Shown: positions 54,123-62,523 of the stretch, piece by piece
Position numbering within the stretch: position 1 is the first letter of the stretch
Layout: each line of letters opens with the position of its first letter
Assembly (NCBI GenBank): GCA_037447455.1
Contig: JBBIGQ010000013.1
Coordinates: forward strand, 1-64,000
Length of the DNA: 64,000 nt
Direction of reading: 5' to 3'
Source of the DNA: BPGX01 sp037447455
GTDB taxonomy: Bacteria; Bacteroidota; Bacteroidia; B-17B0; Aurantibacillaceae
Notes under the pieces: generated by a model
Seen by the model: only the letters and a program-made list of their open reading frames with translations
Database searches by the model: none
Told to the model about the DNA's origin: nothing
Translations under genes and position numbers: made by a program

Positions 54123-54631
54123 TTATTTACCCTTTGAGTTATATCCAAAACTAATTCCGATACGATGACCATTAGGAGATGGAACAAAGAATAAATTGAT
54201 GGGTATGTTTAATTTGCCTGAACGAAATGTTTTACCGACCGCAATTACAACTCCGGTTACTAACCTTAAGTCCCCACGATTATCCATTCGCTCTTTTTTT
54301 TCAAATGGAAAAGGTTCATTAGGATTAGGGTGTTTTTGCTGCCAATCAGAATATAATTTCCAAGCGTTTGATGAATCATAATATCCTGTTGCAAACTTAC
54401 CTACTGAAAACGTAGGACCTACACCAAATTCCCATCTATTAATGTTATGCCTTAATTCATTCATTATCGTTAAACTTGGAAAGAAGCTACTCTGGTCTAA
54501 TCCAGTACTAAAATTTTTTCTTTTGTTGTTGGCTCGTTAGTGTTATTTTGGGCATTGGAAAGATAGATGGAAGTATTAAGCACCATCTCGCCCAATGTTG
54601 CTGCCATTGTTTTTTGAATCATTGTTTTCAT
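54123..54631 (-). pseudogene. Frameshifted gene for a small exported beta-barrel-like protein
   Basis: Two overlapping minus-strand frames join into one protein of about 168 aa. The first starts at 54631 with a signal-like segment (MKTMIQKTMAATLGEMVLNT then YLSNAQ) and runs into a stop at 54497; the second reads STGLDQSSFFPSLTIMNELR and continues to 54123 with barrel-like strands (WEFGVGPTFSVGKFA; LVTGVVIAVGKTF; GHRIGISFGYN). The switch lies near 54510-54520 in a run of A followed by T (minus strand), where one extra A would restore the frame. So it is either a decayed gene, a sequencing indel, or translated by slippage. Family unknown. Confidence 0.7.
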
Positions 54632-54806
54632 AGTTGTAAATTTTGTTATCACAAAGGTAATAGTATTGGAAAAATTACAATTTAATTTTATTATATTTGC
54701 GATAAAAAATATAAAATTGAATAAAAAACTCATTTAAATAAGATAATTTTGTGAAAAATAATATTATTATAACTAATAAAATTAAAAAATAATAAAAATA
54801 TATTTT

Positions 54807-55922
54807 ATGAAGAATACTAAACGCAAAACAAAGTCGAAATTAAATAGTAGCAATCCTAAAAAACAAAAATATAAAGCTAAGTCCAAAGGTAAATCATCAA
54901 AGCAAACGCTATCTATCAAAATTTTAAATTTACCAAAGCAAAAATTATTTTTAGATAAAATCAAAGAAAATTTACCACCCTATTTGAATTTGGCGGGACT
55001 ATTGATGGAAGTTCTAAATATCAGTAGCGATGCTGCCTATAGAAGAATCCGTTGTGAAACTGAAATGAGCATAGATGAAGTAGTCAGAATCAGTGAATAT
55101 CTTAATCTTTCCTTAGATAATTTATTGACTCAGAGTTCTGAAATGGCGAGTTTTAAATACATTTCTATAATTGATAATATTGATAAATTTGAGAATTATT
55201 TGAAAAATATATTAACTAATCTTGAATATCTAAACACTCAAAATGATGTGATGCTTTATTATGCAGCAGAAGAAGTGCCCATATTTGAAACCTTGTTTAA
55301 TGAGCATCTTGTATCATTTAAAATATTTTATTGGATGAGAAACATTCTGAATATTCAGGAATTGCAACACCATAAGTTTGATTTTGAAATTATACCTGAT
55401 AGGTTGATGAAAATTGGAAACAATGTTTACAAAAAATATAAACAAATACCAAGTACAGAAATATGGACAAACGAAACTATACTTACTTTTATTAAACAAA
55501 TGGAGTTTTGTTTAGAAACGGGTTTATTTCAAAAAAAGGAAGATGCTCTGAAAATTATTGATGTACATTTTGAAATGATTGATGAATTAAGACGAATGAC
55601 TGAGATGTCATCAAAAACTAATTTATCGGGTATTCCTTTTCATCTTTATCGGTGTGATATAATGATAGGTACAAATTGTATTGTGATTGAAAAAAGCCAA
55701 AAGCCGATACTTTCATTTATATCTTTCAATACACTTAATTCTTTATCCACAACAAATGAAATTTTTTGTAACGAGACCAGTAACTGGATTAAAAATCTAA
55801 TCAAGAAATCGACACTTTTGAGTGGCACATCCGAAAAAGAACGATATAAGTTTTTTAATGAAATGATAAAAAAAACAGAATATATTCGTCAAAAAGCAAT
55901 TGATGCAGTTTATTTTGAATAA
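54807..55922 (+). CDS. HTH-domain protein, BetR-like, of unknown target
   Basis: 371 aa. The first ~45 residues are Lys/Ser-rich. Residues ~52-110 (YLNLAGLLMEVLNISSDAAY then RRIRCETEMSIDEVVRISEY) form a helix-turn-helix of the type seen in a family of Bacteroidota regulators with a BetR-like N-terminus; the remaining ~260 residues are alpha-helical with no domain I recognise. It probably binds DNA. The neighbours, a DUF4270-type lipoprotein 27 bases downstream and the broken barrel gene upstream, do not reveal a target. A box TAATTTTG at 54744-54751 (24-base spacer) is a plausible promoter. Confidence 0.72.
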   Translation: MKNTKRKTKSKLNSSNPKKQKYKAKSKGKSSKQTLSIKILNLPKQKLFLDKIKENLPPYLNLAGLLMEVLNISSDAAYRRIRCETEMSIDEVVRISEYLNLSLDNLLTQSSEMASFKYISIIDNIDKFENYLKNILTNLEYLNTQNDVMLYYAAEEVPIFETLFNEHLVSFKIFYWMRNILNIQELQHHKFDFEIIPDRLMKIGNNVYKKYKQIPSTEIWTNETILTFIKQMEFCLETGLFQKKEDALKIIDVHFEMIDELRRMTEMSSKTNLSGIPFHLYRCDIMIGTNCIVIEKSQKPILSFISFNTLNSLSTTNEIFCNETSNWIKNLIKKSTLLSGTSEKERYKFFNEMIKKTEYIRQKAIDAVYFE

Positions 55923-55949
55923 AAGTAATTTGTACTTTTGCCACTAATT

Positions 55950-57305
55950 ATGAAAATTTCAGTTTACCACATAGTATTTTTTGTAAGCATAATAATTCTA
56001 TTTTCCTGTAAAAAAAATTCTAATAAAACACTTATAGACAATACCTTGCCCGAATCCGATATACCTAATGCTTCTTATGTTGATACATTTTCTGTTTTAT
56101 TAAAAACACAAAAAATTGACAGCATTCGTATTTACAACGATGGATTTAAGTATTTAGGTTCAAATCAAGATCCGGTTTTTGGTAGAACGGATGCCGAACT
56201 TTACACTCATTTTTCTTTACCTAATAATATCACTAATGTAGCATTCCCATCAGATGCAGTAGTGGATTCAGCTAAAATCATTCTGGTATTTACAGAAAAT
56301 TTTGTAGGAGACACAACTACTCCTTTGTACTATCAAACGTATTTACTAACAGAATCAATGAATACTTCGCAAACATATTATAGCAATAAAACCTTTCAAT
56401 ACAACGCTATTCCACTATCTGATATGATTACTAAACCCATTAAGTTGAGTGGCTTTAAGGTCATTCAAATTCCTGTTTACAAAGGTTTTGCGCAGAGCAT
56501 CATTTCTAATCCTCAATACATAATAGATAACAATACCTTTCAATCTACTTATAAAGGTCTTTATATCACTACAAAAACCTCCACTTTAAATCCATCTAAT
56601 TTACAAGGTGCTTTGATGAAAGTGGACCTATCCAATACTGTTTCTGGATTTTATGTTTACTATCATACTGGCAATCCACCGGCACTAAAAGAATCAAAAG
56701 TGTATCAATTTACATTTAATAATTCTGCATCTGTAAGAATGAACCACATTATTTATGATTATGCTTCCGGAAGTAATGTCTATTTATACAATCAATTAAA
56801 TGGTAACAATTTTTCTGCAGCTCAAAATGTGTTTGTAAAAGGATTGAATGGAACAAGAGTTTTCGTAGATTTTCCTTTTTTCAAAAATTTAAAAACTCTA
56901 GGAAATTTTTCTATCAATCGTGCAGAGTTTGAAATTAAGGTGGATGCTTCTTTTAATACCAATGCAGGACTTTACAATCCACCGGCAGCAATGTCTCTGT
57001 TAGCATTAGATAGTTTAGGAAATGAAATTTTTACAATAGATCAATACAACTCGGCAAATTCCTTCATAAGCTACGATGGACAATATAATTCTTCCACAAA
57101 ATCTCATCGTTTTAATATCTCTCGTTATTTACAACACGTTCTTACTGGAAAAATTAAACACTATGGAATGGTTTTGGTCGCCACTGATCCCAATATCACA
57201 TTAACGGCACGAAAAGATTTTTTTGCATCTAGAGTCGTGTTGGGCGGATATAATCACCCAACTTTAAAACCAAAGTTGAAACTTTATCTTACCAGTATTC
57301 CATAA
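55950..57305 (+). CDS. DUF4270-type lipoprotein
   Basis: About 451 aa from the ATG at 55950; TTG at 55938 lies at the end of a -7 box TACTTTTG (55933-55940) and is rejected as a start. Lipobox ILFSC followed by KK. The body matches the DUF4270 pattern I know from Bacteroidota: FSVLLKTQKIDSI, YLGSNQDPVFGRTDAELYT, VDSAKIILVF, and late FSINRAEFEIKVD and RFNISRYLQHVLTG. A large all-beta surface lipoprotein without known function. The -7 box ends 9 bases before the ATG, so the transcript leader would be very short; the nearest TTG is only 15 bases from it. Confidence 0.82.
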   Translation: MKISVYHIVFFVSIIILFSCKKNSNKTLIDNTLPESDIPNASYVDTFSVLLKTQKIDSIRIYNDGFKYLGSNQDPVFGRTDAELYTHFSLPNNITNVAFPSDAVVDSAKIILVFTENFVGDTTTPLYYQTYLLTESMNTSQTYYSNKTFQYNAIPLSDMITKPIKLSGFKVIQIPVYKGFAQSIISNPQYIIDNNTFQSTYKGLYITTKTSTLNPSNLQGALMKVDLSNTVSGFYVYYHTGNPPALKESKVYQFTFNNSASVRMNHIIYDYASGSNVYLYNQLNGNNFSAAQNVFVKGLNGTRVFVDFPFFKNLKTLGNFSINRAEFEIKVDASFNTNAGLYNPPAAMSLLALDSLGNEIFTIDQYNSANSFISYDGQYNSSTKSHRFNISRYLQHVLTGKIKHYGMVLVATDPNITLTARKDFFASRVVLGGYNHPTLKPKLKLYLTSIP

Positions 57306-57312
57306 AGCAATT

Positions 57313-57342
57313 TTGTCATATCAAAAAATTAGTGTAACTTTG
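57313..57342 (+). promoter_or_regulatory. Promoter for the YqgE-family gene
   Basis: TTG (in TTTTG) at 57313-57315, 19-base spacer, TAACTTTG at 57335-57342, a full consensus match; the start codon is 34 bases downstream. Confidence 0.7.
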
Positions 57343-57376
57343 GCATAGAATTTGAACTATCTTGTAAAAACATTTT

Positions 57377-57973
57377 ATGATTTTCAAAGAAAATTCACTT
57401 TCGCTGGATTTTACTAATTACAAAGCCAGACGGGGAAGTTTGCTTATAGCAGAGCCCTTTATGAAAGATGGATTTTTTAAACGTTCAGTAGTATTATTAG
57501 CCATACATAATGATAAAGAAGGAACGTTAGGTTTTATTGTCAATAAACCTATTAAAAATGTTTACTTAGCAGATATGGTGAAAATTTTTGAAAATGCAAA
57601 GGATTGGCCTGTTTTTTTTGGAGGGCCTGTTCAAACTTCTTCTCTGTTTTATATTCATGCACTTGGTGATCTTGTAGAAGATAGTAAAAAAGTGGCAGAT
57701 GGAATTTACTTTGGTGGAAACTTTGATACTATTGAAAAATTAGTAAAAAACGATGAGGCGGGGCCAAGCGAAATAAAATTTTTTCTTGGATATTCCGGAT
57801 GGGGCGAAAATCAATTAGATGATGAAATTCTGAATAATTCCTGGTTGACTATACCGGCCTCTCAAAAATTAGTATTTGATAACTATTTTGAAAATAAATG
57901 CTGGCAAAAAGCCGTTTTACACACACCACATTTTTATGTGGCGCATTTTCCTGAGCAATCACATTTAAATTAA
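57377..57973 (+). CDS. YqgE/AlgH family protein
   Basis: 198 aa. RRGSLLIAEPFMKDGFFKRS, GTLGFIVNKPI, VFFGGPVQ and KFFLGYSGWGENQLDDEI are the family blocks. Despite the AlgH name the molecular function is unknown; the protein is cytoplasmic. Its own consensus promoter lies just upstream. Its stop shares the bases TTAA (57970-57973) with the stop of the convergent TolB-like gene. Confidence 0.92.
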   Translation: MIFKENSLSLDFTNYKARRGSLLIAEPFMKDGFFKRSVVLLAIHNDKEGTLGFIVNKPIKNVYLADMVKIFENAKDWPVFFGGPVQTSSLFYIHALGDLVEDSKKVADGIYFGGNFDTIEKLVKNDEAGPSEIKFFLGYSGWGENQLDDEILNNSWLTIPASQKLVFDNYFENKCWQKAVLHTPHFYVAHFPEQSHLN

Positions 57974-59043
57974 TCCTTCCATTCTACTAAAAACAAATTG
58001 GTATCACGCGTTCCATTATTGTTTCTATTAGAGGAAAATATCAGTTTTTTGCCATTTGGAGAAAACATTGGAAAAGCGTTAAAATTACTTTCAGTAGTCA
58101 TTTGTTCTAAACCAGTCCCATCAATGTTTATCATATACAATTGAAAATCAAATCCTCTTTGACTATGATGATTAGAAGAAAAAATGATTTTTTTACCAGA
58201 AGGATGGAAGTAGGGCGCCCAGTTGGCTTTTCCTAAATTCGTAACCTGTCTTAAATTTTTTCCATCGGCATCGCATACAAAAATTTCCATATTGGTGGGG
58301 GCAACCAAATTTTGAGATAATAATTCTTTGTATTCTTTGATTTCTTCGGCTGTCTTAGGTCTTGAAGCACGAAAAACAATTTTACTACCATCCGGTGAAA
58401 AGAAAGCTCCGCCGTCGTACCCTAATTCGTTCGTGATTTGAACCGGATTGCTACCGTCAATATTCATCACCCAGAGTTCAATATCTCCGCTACGTGTAGA
58501 AGTAAATACAATTTTATCGCCTTTTGGGGAAACAGTGGCTTCGGCGTCGTAGCCCTCTGTATTGGTTAGATGCGTAACGATATTTCCATTCAAGTCGGCG
58601 ACAAAAATGTCGTATTCAGGATAAAGAGCCCAGACATATTTTCCTTTAATGTGCGGAACAGATGGACAACTATCCATTTTATGATGTGTAGATGCAAAGA
58701 GTATATGTTTTCCATCTGGCATAAAGTATGAACAGGTGGTTCTTCCTCTGCCGGTGCTAATCATTTTGAAGTTCTCTTTTTTAGATAAATCTAATTTCTT
58801 TTTTAGATTTTTCAAATCAAAGAAAAAAATCTGGTCGCAGGGAATGTTCCAGTTTTTGTTGCTGACTTGAAAAGTTATTTTTTGACCTGTTTTATCAAAG
58901 TAGGCCTCCGCATTATCGCCACCAAAAGTAATTTGTGTCAACGATTTGAAATGTTTTTTTTCTTGTTCAGATATTAAATTAGATTGTGCAAAAACAGTGC
59001 TGGTAATGAGTGCAACACTCCATAAAGATAAAGTTCTGATCAT
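57970..59043 (-). CDS. Exported TolB-like beta-propeller protein (PD40 repeats)
   Basis: 357 aa. Signal peptide ends TVFAQ. Repeats of the PD40 type follow: ATVSPKGDKIVFTSTRSGD, AFFSPDGSKIVFRASR, PYFHPSGKKIIFSSNHH and PMFSPNGKKLIFSSNRN. This is the propeller of TolB without an obvious N-terminal TolB domain, and no tolQRA or pal is adjacent. Probably a periplasmic binding or scaffold protein. It overlaps the upstream polyprenol-mannose-synthase-like gene by 4 bp. Confidence 0.88.
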   Translation of the reverse strand: MIRTLSLWSVALITSTVFAQSNLISEQEKKHFKSLTQITFGGDNAEAYFDKTGQKITFQVSNKNWNIPCDQIFFFDLKNLKKKLDLSKKENFKMISTGRGRTTCSYFMPDGKHILFASTHHKMDSCPSVPHIKGKYVWALYPEYDIFVADLNGNIVTHLTNTEGYDAEATVSPKGDKIVFTSTRSGDIELWVMNIDGSNPVQITNELGYDGGAFFSPDGSKIVFRASRPKTAEEIKEYKELLSQNLVAPTNMEIFVCDADGKNLRQVTNLGKANWAPYFHPSGKKIIFSSNHHSQRGFDFQLYMINIDGTGLEQMTTESNFNAFPMFSPNGKKLIFSSNRNNNGTRDTNLFLVEWKD

Positions 59044-59768
59044 GGTGCAGTTAATTTTTTATATTTTTTGAAACGTATTTTTACGATTCCCCATAATGCT
59101 TCTTTAAAAATTTTAATGCTCATTTTACTTTGCCCTTTTTCTCTGTCTTTAAAGATAATAGGTACTTCTACGATTTTAAATCCTAACTTGTATGCTGCAT
59201 ATTTCATTTCAATCTGAAAAGCATAACCTGTAAATTGTATGGCTTCTAAATTAATTTGTTGTAATACTTTTCTTCTATAACATTTAAATCCTGCTGTTGT
59301 ATCATGGATAGGAACCCATAAAATCATTCGGACATATAAAGAGGCAAAGTAACTCATTAGAATTCTACCGATAGGCCAGTTTACTATTTTTCCGTTTTTA
59401 CAATAGCGTGAACCTATGGTCAGATCCGCCTCTTTTACACAGACATCACGTAAACGAATCAAATCTTGCGGAGGATGGCTGAAATCACAATCCATTTCAA
59501 AAATGTACGCGTAATTTTTTTGAAGTGCCCATTGAAAACCTGCAATGTATGCTTTACCTAATCCATTTTTTTCTTTTCGCAAAATTAAGTGTAGCCGGTC
59601 GGGGAACTCTGTTATCAGGGATTTTACAATCTCTGCTGTTCCGTCGGGTGAATTATCGTCAACAATTAAAACATCAAAAGGAACGGGCAAGTTCACTACT
59701 GTACGAATCATGGGTTCTACATTGTCTTTTTCGTTGTAGGTAGGTATGATGACTAAACTATCGGACAT
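59040..59768 (-). CDS. Polyprenol-phosphate mannose synthase-like glycosyltransferase (GT2)
   Basis: 242 aa. SLVIIPTYNEKDNVEPMI, VLIVDDNSPDGTAE, MDCDFSHPP (DxD) and TTAGFKCYRR plus KDREKGQSKMS match the dolichyl/polyprenol-phosphate mannosyltransferase family (Dpm1 type without a membrane anchor). It charges polyprenol phosphate with mannose or a similar hexose for lipid-linked glycosylation. Overlaps the TolB-like gene by 4 bp. Confidence 0.9.
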   Translation of the reverse strand: MSDSLVIIPTYNEKDNVEPMIRTVVNLPVPFDVLIVDDNSPDGTAEIVKSLITEFPDRLHLILRKEKNGLGKAYIAGFQWALQKNYAYIFEMDCDFSHPPQDLIRLRDVCVKEADLTIGSRYCKNGKIVNWPIGRILMSYFASLYVRMILWVPIHDTTAGFKCYRRKVLQQINLEAIQFTGYAFQIEMKYAAYKLGFKIVEVPIIFKDREKGQSKMSIKIFKEALWGIVKIRFKKYKKLTAP

Positions 59769-59802
59769 TCTTTTTTGCTAAGGTAAATAGAAATTTTTAA
59801 TG

Positions 59803-62418
59803 TTACAAATCAAAATTAATTTGTCCTAAACCGCCCGGTAAATTTTTGGAATTCAGTTTTTCCATGGCTTTTTTATGCAATTCTTCAGGGGTCAGTTCAA
59901 TGTTATCGGTTTGTTGACTTAAGAAGGCTTTTGCTTCTTTGATTTCTTCGGGCTCTTCTAAAATTATGTTTTTGATTTTAAATGGACTTACTTTTTTGCC
60001 TTTTGATTTGATATTGATGTGAGGAGCAACTTCTTCTATATTGATGTAAGTATCTGGTATTTCTTTCCCTTTATCTTTGGCAAATTGAAGTTTGATTTTA
60101 GGATGATTGATGGATGTCATTAGTTCAATGTAGGAATCGGAATGTTCATTAATTATCATAATTTTGGAAGAGGTGGGTTCTGCTTTGAAGCGTTTGATGT
60201 AATAGTTTTTACTTTCTCCGTCAAAGTAAATCAGAGTATAAATATTTTCGTTATTAAATTTGTCAACGAGGAATGTATCGTTCTCTAAAAATGCCAATAC
60301 ATCTGGGTCAATAAGTTTGTAATAACCTTTTTTGGTAACTACTAAAATTTTATCATCCGGATAAAAAGTACCCAAATACTTGCCTGTTTCGTTTTGATTG
60401 GGTTTGTTAGTGGCGGGGTCATACCACCAGTTTTCTGCTTTTATTTGTCCGGCAGTTTTTTCTTTTAGTAATACTTTGGCAATGGGATATTTTGTGAGAA
60501 TGTTGCCAATGGTACTTCGGCTTTTGATATCAATACTTGCAAAGTCAAATTCTATTTCTGTTTTTCTTGCACCACTATTAGGTTTCAGCAATACAATTAT
60601 TTTTTCCGTTTCACTATTAGGGTTGACAGAGAGGTAAACTATTTTGGAATTAGGGGTTCCTTTGGTTAAGTGATATTCTTTATCTCTGGTTACACCGCCA
60701 ATCATAAATCGTTTGACAAAGTAAACACCTTTTGGTCCATCTCTGTAAATCAGATTGTATACGGTATTTTCATCGTTGCGTTTGAAAATGCCGGCATACA
60801 GGATATCTTTGCCGATGTATGTTTTGTCGGCGACTTTCACTACTTTCATTATGCCTTCTGCTGTAATAGCTAAAATTTCATCGTTATCACTGCATTCAAA
60901 TAGGAATTCATTTTTTCTTAGTGAAGTGCCGATAAATCCTTCTTCTTTATCAATATAAAGTCGTTGATTGGGTATGCTGATTTCTGTTTTTTGGACTTGA
61001 TGTAGTGTGCGTATTTCGGTTTTTCGTTCTTTGCCTTTTCCGTATTTTCTCTTGAGTTCTTTGAAGTATTCAATGGTATAATCCACGATATTGTCTAAAT
61101 GATGTTGGGTTTGTTTAATTTTTTCGTTGAGTTCCTGAATGTGTTCATCTGCTTTGATGCTGTCAAAGCGGGTGATGCGAATCATGGGTATTTGGGTAAG
61201 TTTGTGTAAGTCATCATCGGTGATAGGGCGGATGAGTTGTTTTTTATATTTTTCAAAACGTTTGTACAGATATTCATAAAGGGTTTCTTTGGTATCAAAT
61301 TTTTTGAAGTCCACATACATTTCTTCTTTGATAAAGATTTTTTCTAGTGAAGCGAAGTGCCATTTTTCTTTGAGTTCCGAAAGTTCAATTTCCAGTTCTT
61401 TTTTTAGTAGTTCTAAAGTTCTGTTAGCGGAATACTTTAGCATTTCTGACACGGACATGAAGCGTGGCTTATCGTTTTCAATCACTACGGCATTGGGCGA
61501 GATGGTCATTTCGCATTGTGTATAAGCATAAAGGGCTTCTATTGTTAGGTCGGTGCTTACGTCTGGATGTAAATACAAAATGATTTCTACTGTATCAGAA
61601 GTATTATCTTCAATTTTTTTAATTTTCAATTTTCCTTTTTCATTAGCGGCAATAATGCTGTCAATGAGGGCTGTAGTCGTTGTGCCAAATGGAATTTCTG
61701 TAATGACGATTGTTTTGCTATTGATTTCTTTAATGCGGGCACGAACTTTTATTTTACCGCCTCTTTTCCCATCGTTGTAATTGCTGACATCAATAATGCC
61801 GCCTGTTGGAAAGTCGGGATAGATTTCTACTTTTTTATTTCGTAAAGCGGCTATGGAAGCATCAATCAGTTCATTAAAATTATGTGGTAAAATTTTACAG
61901 GAGAGTCCAACGGCAATACCTTCTACTCCCATTGCCAATAATAGCGGGAATTTGACGGGTAAGGTAACAGGTTCTTTGTTTCTTCCGTCATAACTGAGTT
62001 GCCATTGAGTTGTTTTGGGATTAAAAACGACTTCCAAAGCAAAAGGGGTAAGTCGGGCTTCTATGTAACGGGCGGCGGCGGCGCTATCACCCGTGAGGAT
62101 ATTGCCCCAGTTTCCTTGTGTATCAATGAGTAAATCTTTTTGTCCTATTCCTACAAGGGCATCTGTAATACTGGCATCTCCGTGTGGGTGATATTTCATG
62201 GTGTTACCGATGATGTTGGCGACTTTATTATAGCGGCCATCTTCCATTTCCCACATGCTATGGAGGATACGTCTTTGAACAGGTTTAAGTCCGTCATCAA
62301 TATGTGGAACGGCTCTTTCTAAAATCACATAGGAAGCATAATCAATGAACCAATCTTTGTATAATTCTGAAACATGTTTAACGCTTTCTAATTCATTATG
62401 TTCTTGTCCTTCATTCAT
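59803..62418 (-). CDS. parC: DNA topoisomerase IV subunit A
   Basis: 871 aa. Cleaves and rejoins DNA with ParE to decatenate chromosomes. DGLKPVQRRILHSMWEMEDG, the quinolone-region HPHGDASITDALV, and AAARYIEARL with the catalytic Tyr (~118). The C-terminal propeller (~490-770) lacks the GyrA box QRRGGKG, which together with the Bacteroidota-specific start argues for ParC over GyrA. The tail (GGLGQINFDL) is typical. A -7 box TATTTTTG lies at 62445-62438 on the minus strand. No parE is in the window. Confidence 0.9.
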   Translation of the reverse strand: MNEGQEHNELESVKHVSELYKDWFIDYASYVILERAVPHIDDGLKPVQRRILHSMWEMEDGRYNKVANIIGNTMKYHPHGDASITDALVGIGQKDLLIDTQGNWGNILTGDSAAAARYIEARLTPFALEVVFNPKTTQWQLSYDGRNKEPVTLPVKFPLLLAMGVEGIAVGLSCKILPHNFNELIDASIAALRNKKVEIYPDFPTGGIIDVSNYNDGKRGGKIKVRARIKEINSKTIVITEIPFGTTTTALIDSIIAANEKGKLKIKKIEDNTSDTVEIILYLHPDVSTDLTIEALYAYTQCEMTISPNAVVIENDKPRFMSVSEMLKYSANRTLELLKKELEIELSELKEKWHFASLEKIFIKEEMYVDFKKFDTKETLYEYLYKRFEKYKKQLIRPITDDDLHKLTQIPMIRITRFDSIKADEHIQELNEKIKQTQHHLDNIVDYTIEYFKELKRKYGKGKERKTEIRTLHQVQKTEISIPNQRLYIDKEEGFIGTSLRKNEFLFECSDNDEILAITAEGIMKVVKVADKTYIGKDILYAGIFKRNDENTVYNLIYRDGPKGVYFVKRFMIGGVTRDKEYHLTKGTPNSKIVYLSVNPNSETEKIIVLLKPNSGARKTEIEFDFASIDIKSRSTIGNILTKYPIAKVLLKEKTAGQIKAENWWYDPATNKPNQNETGKYLGTFYPDDKILVVTKKGYYKLIDPDVLAFLENDTFLVDKFNNENIYTLIYFDGESKNYYIKRFKAEPTSSKIMIINEHSDSYIELMTSINHPKIKLQFAKDKGKEIPDTYINIEEVAPHINIKSKGKKVSPFKIKNIILEEPEEIKEAKAFLSQQTDNIELTPEELHKKAMEKLNSKNLPGGLGQINFDL

Positions 62419-62523
62419 TGTACAGAGAGTTTGGCGGCAAAAATAGTTTTTAATTGTATTATTTATGGAATTATTTTTACTAATTTTAGCTGAGTATTTC
62501 TATTTGCATTAACTTTGCTGCCA

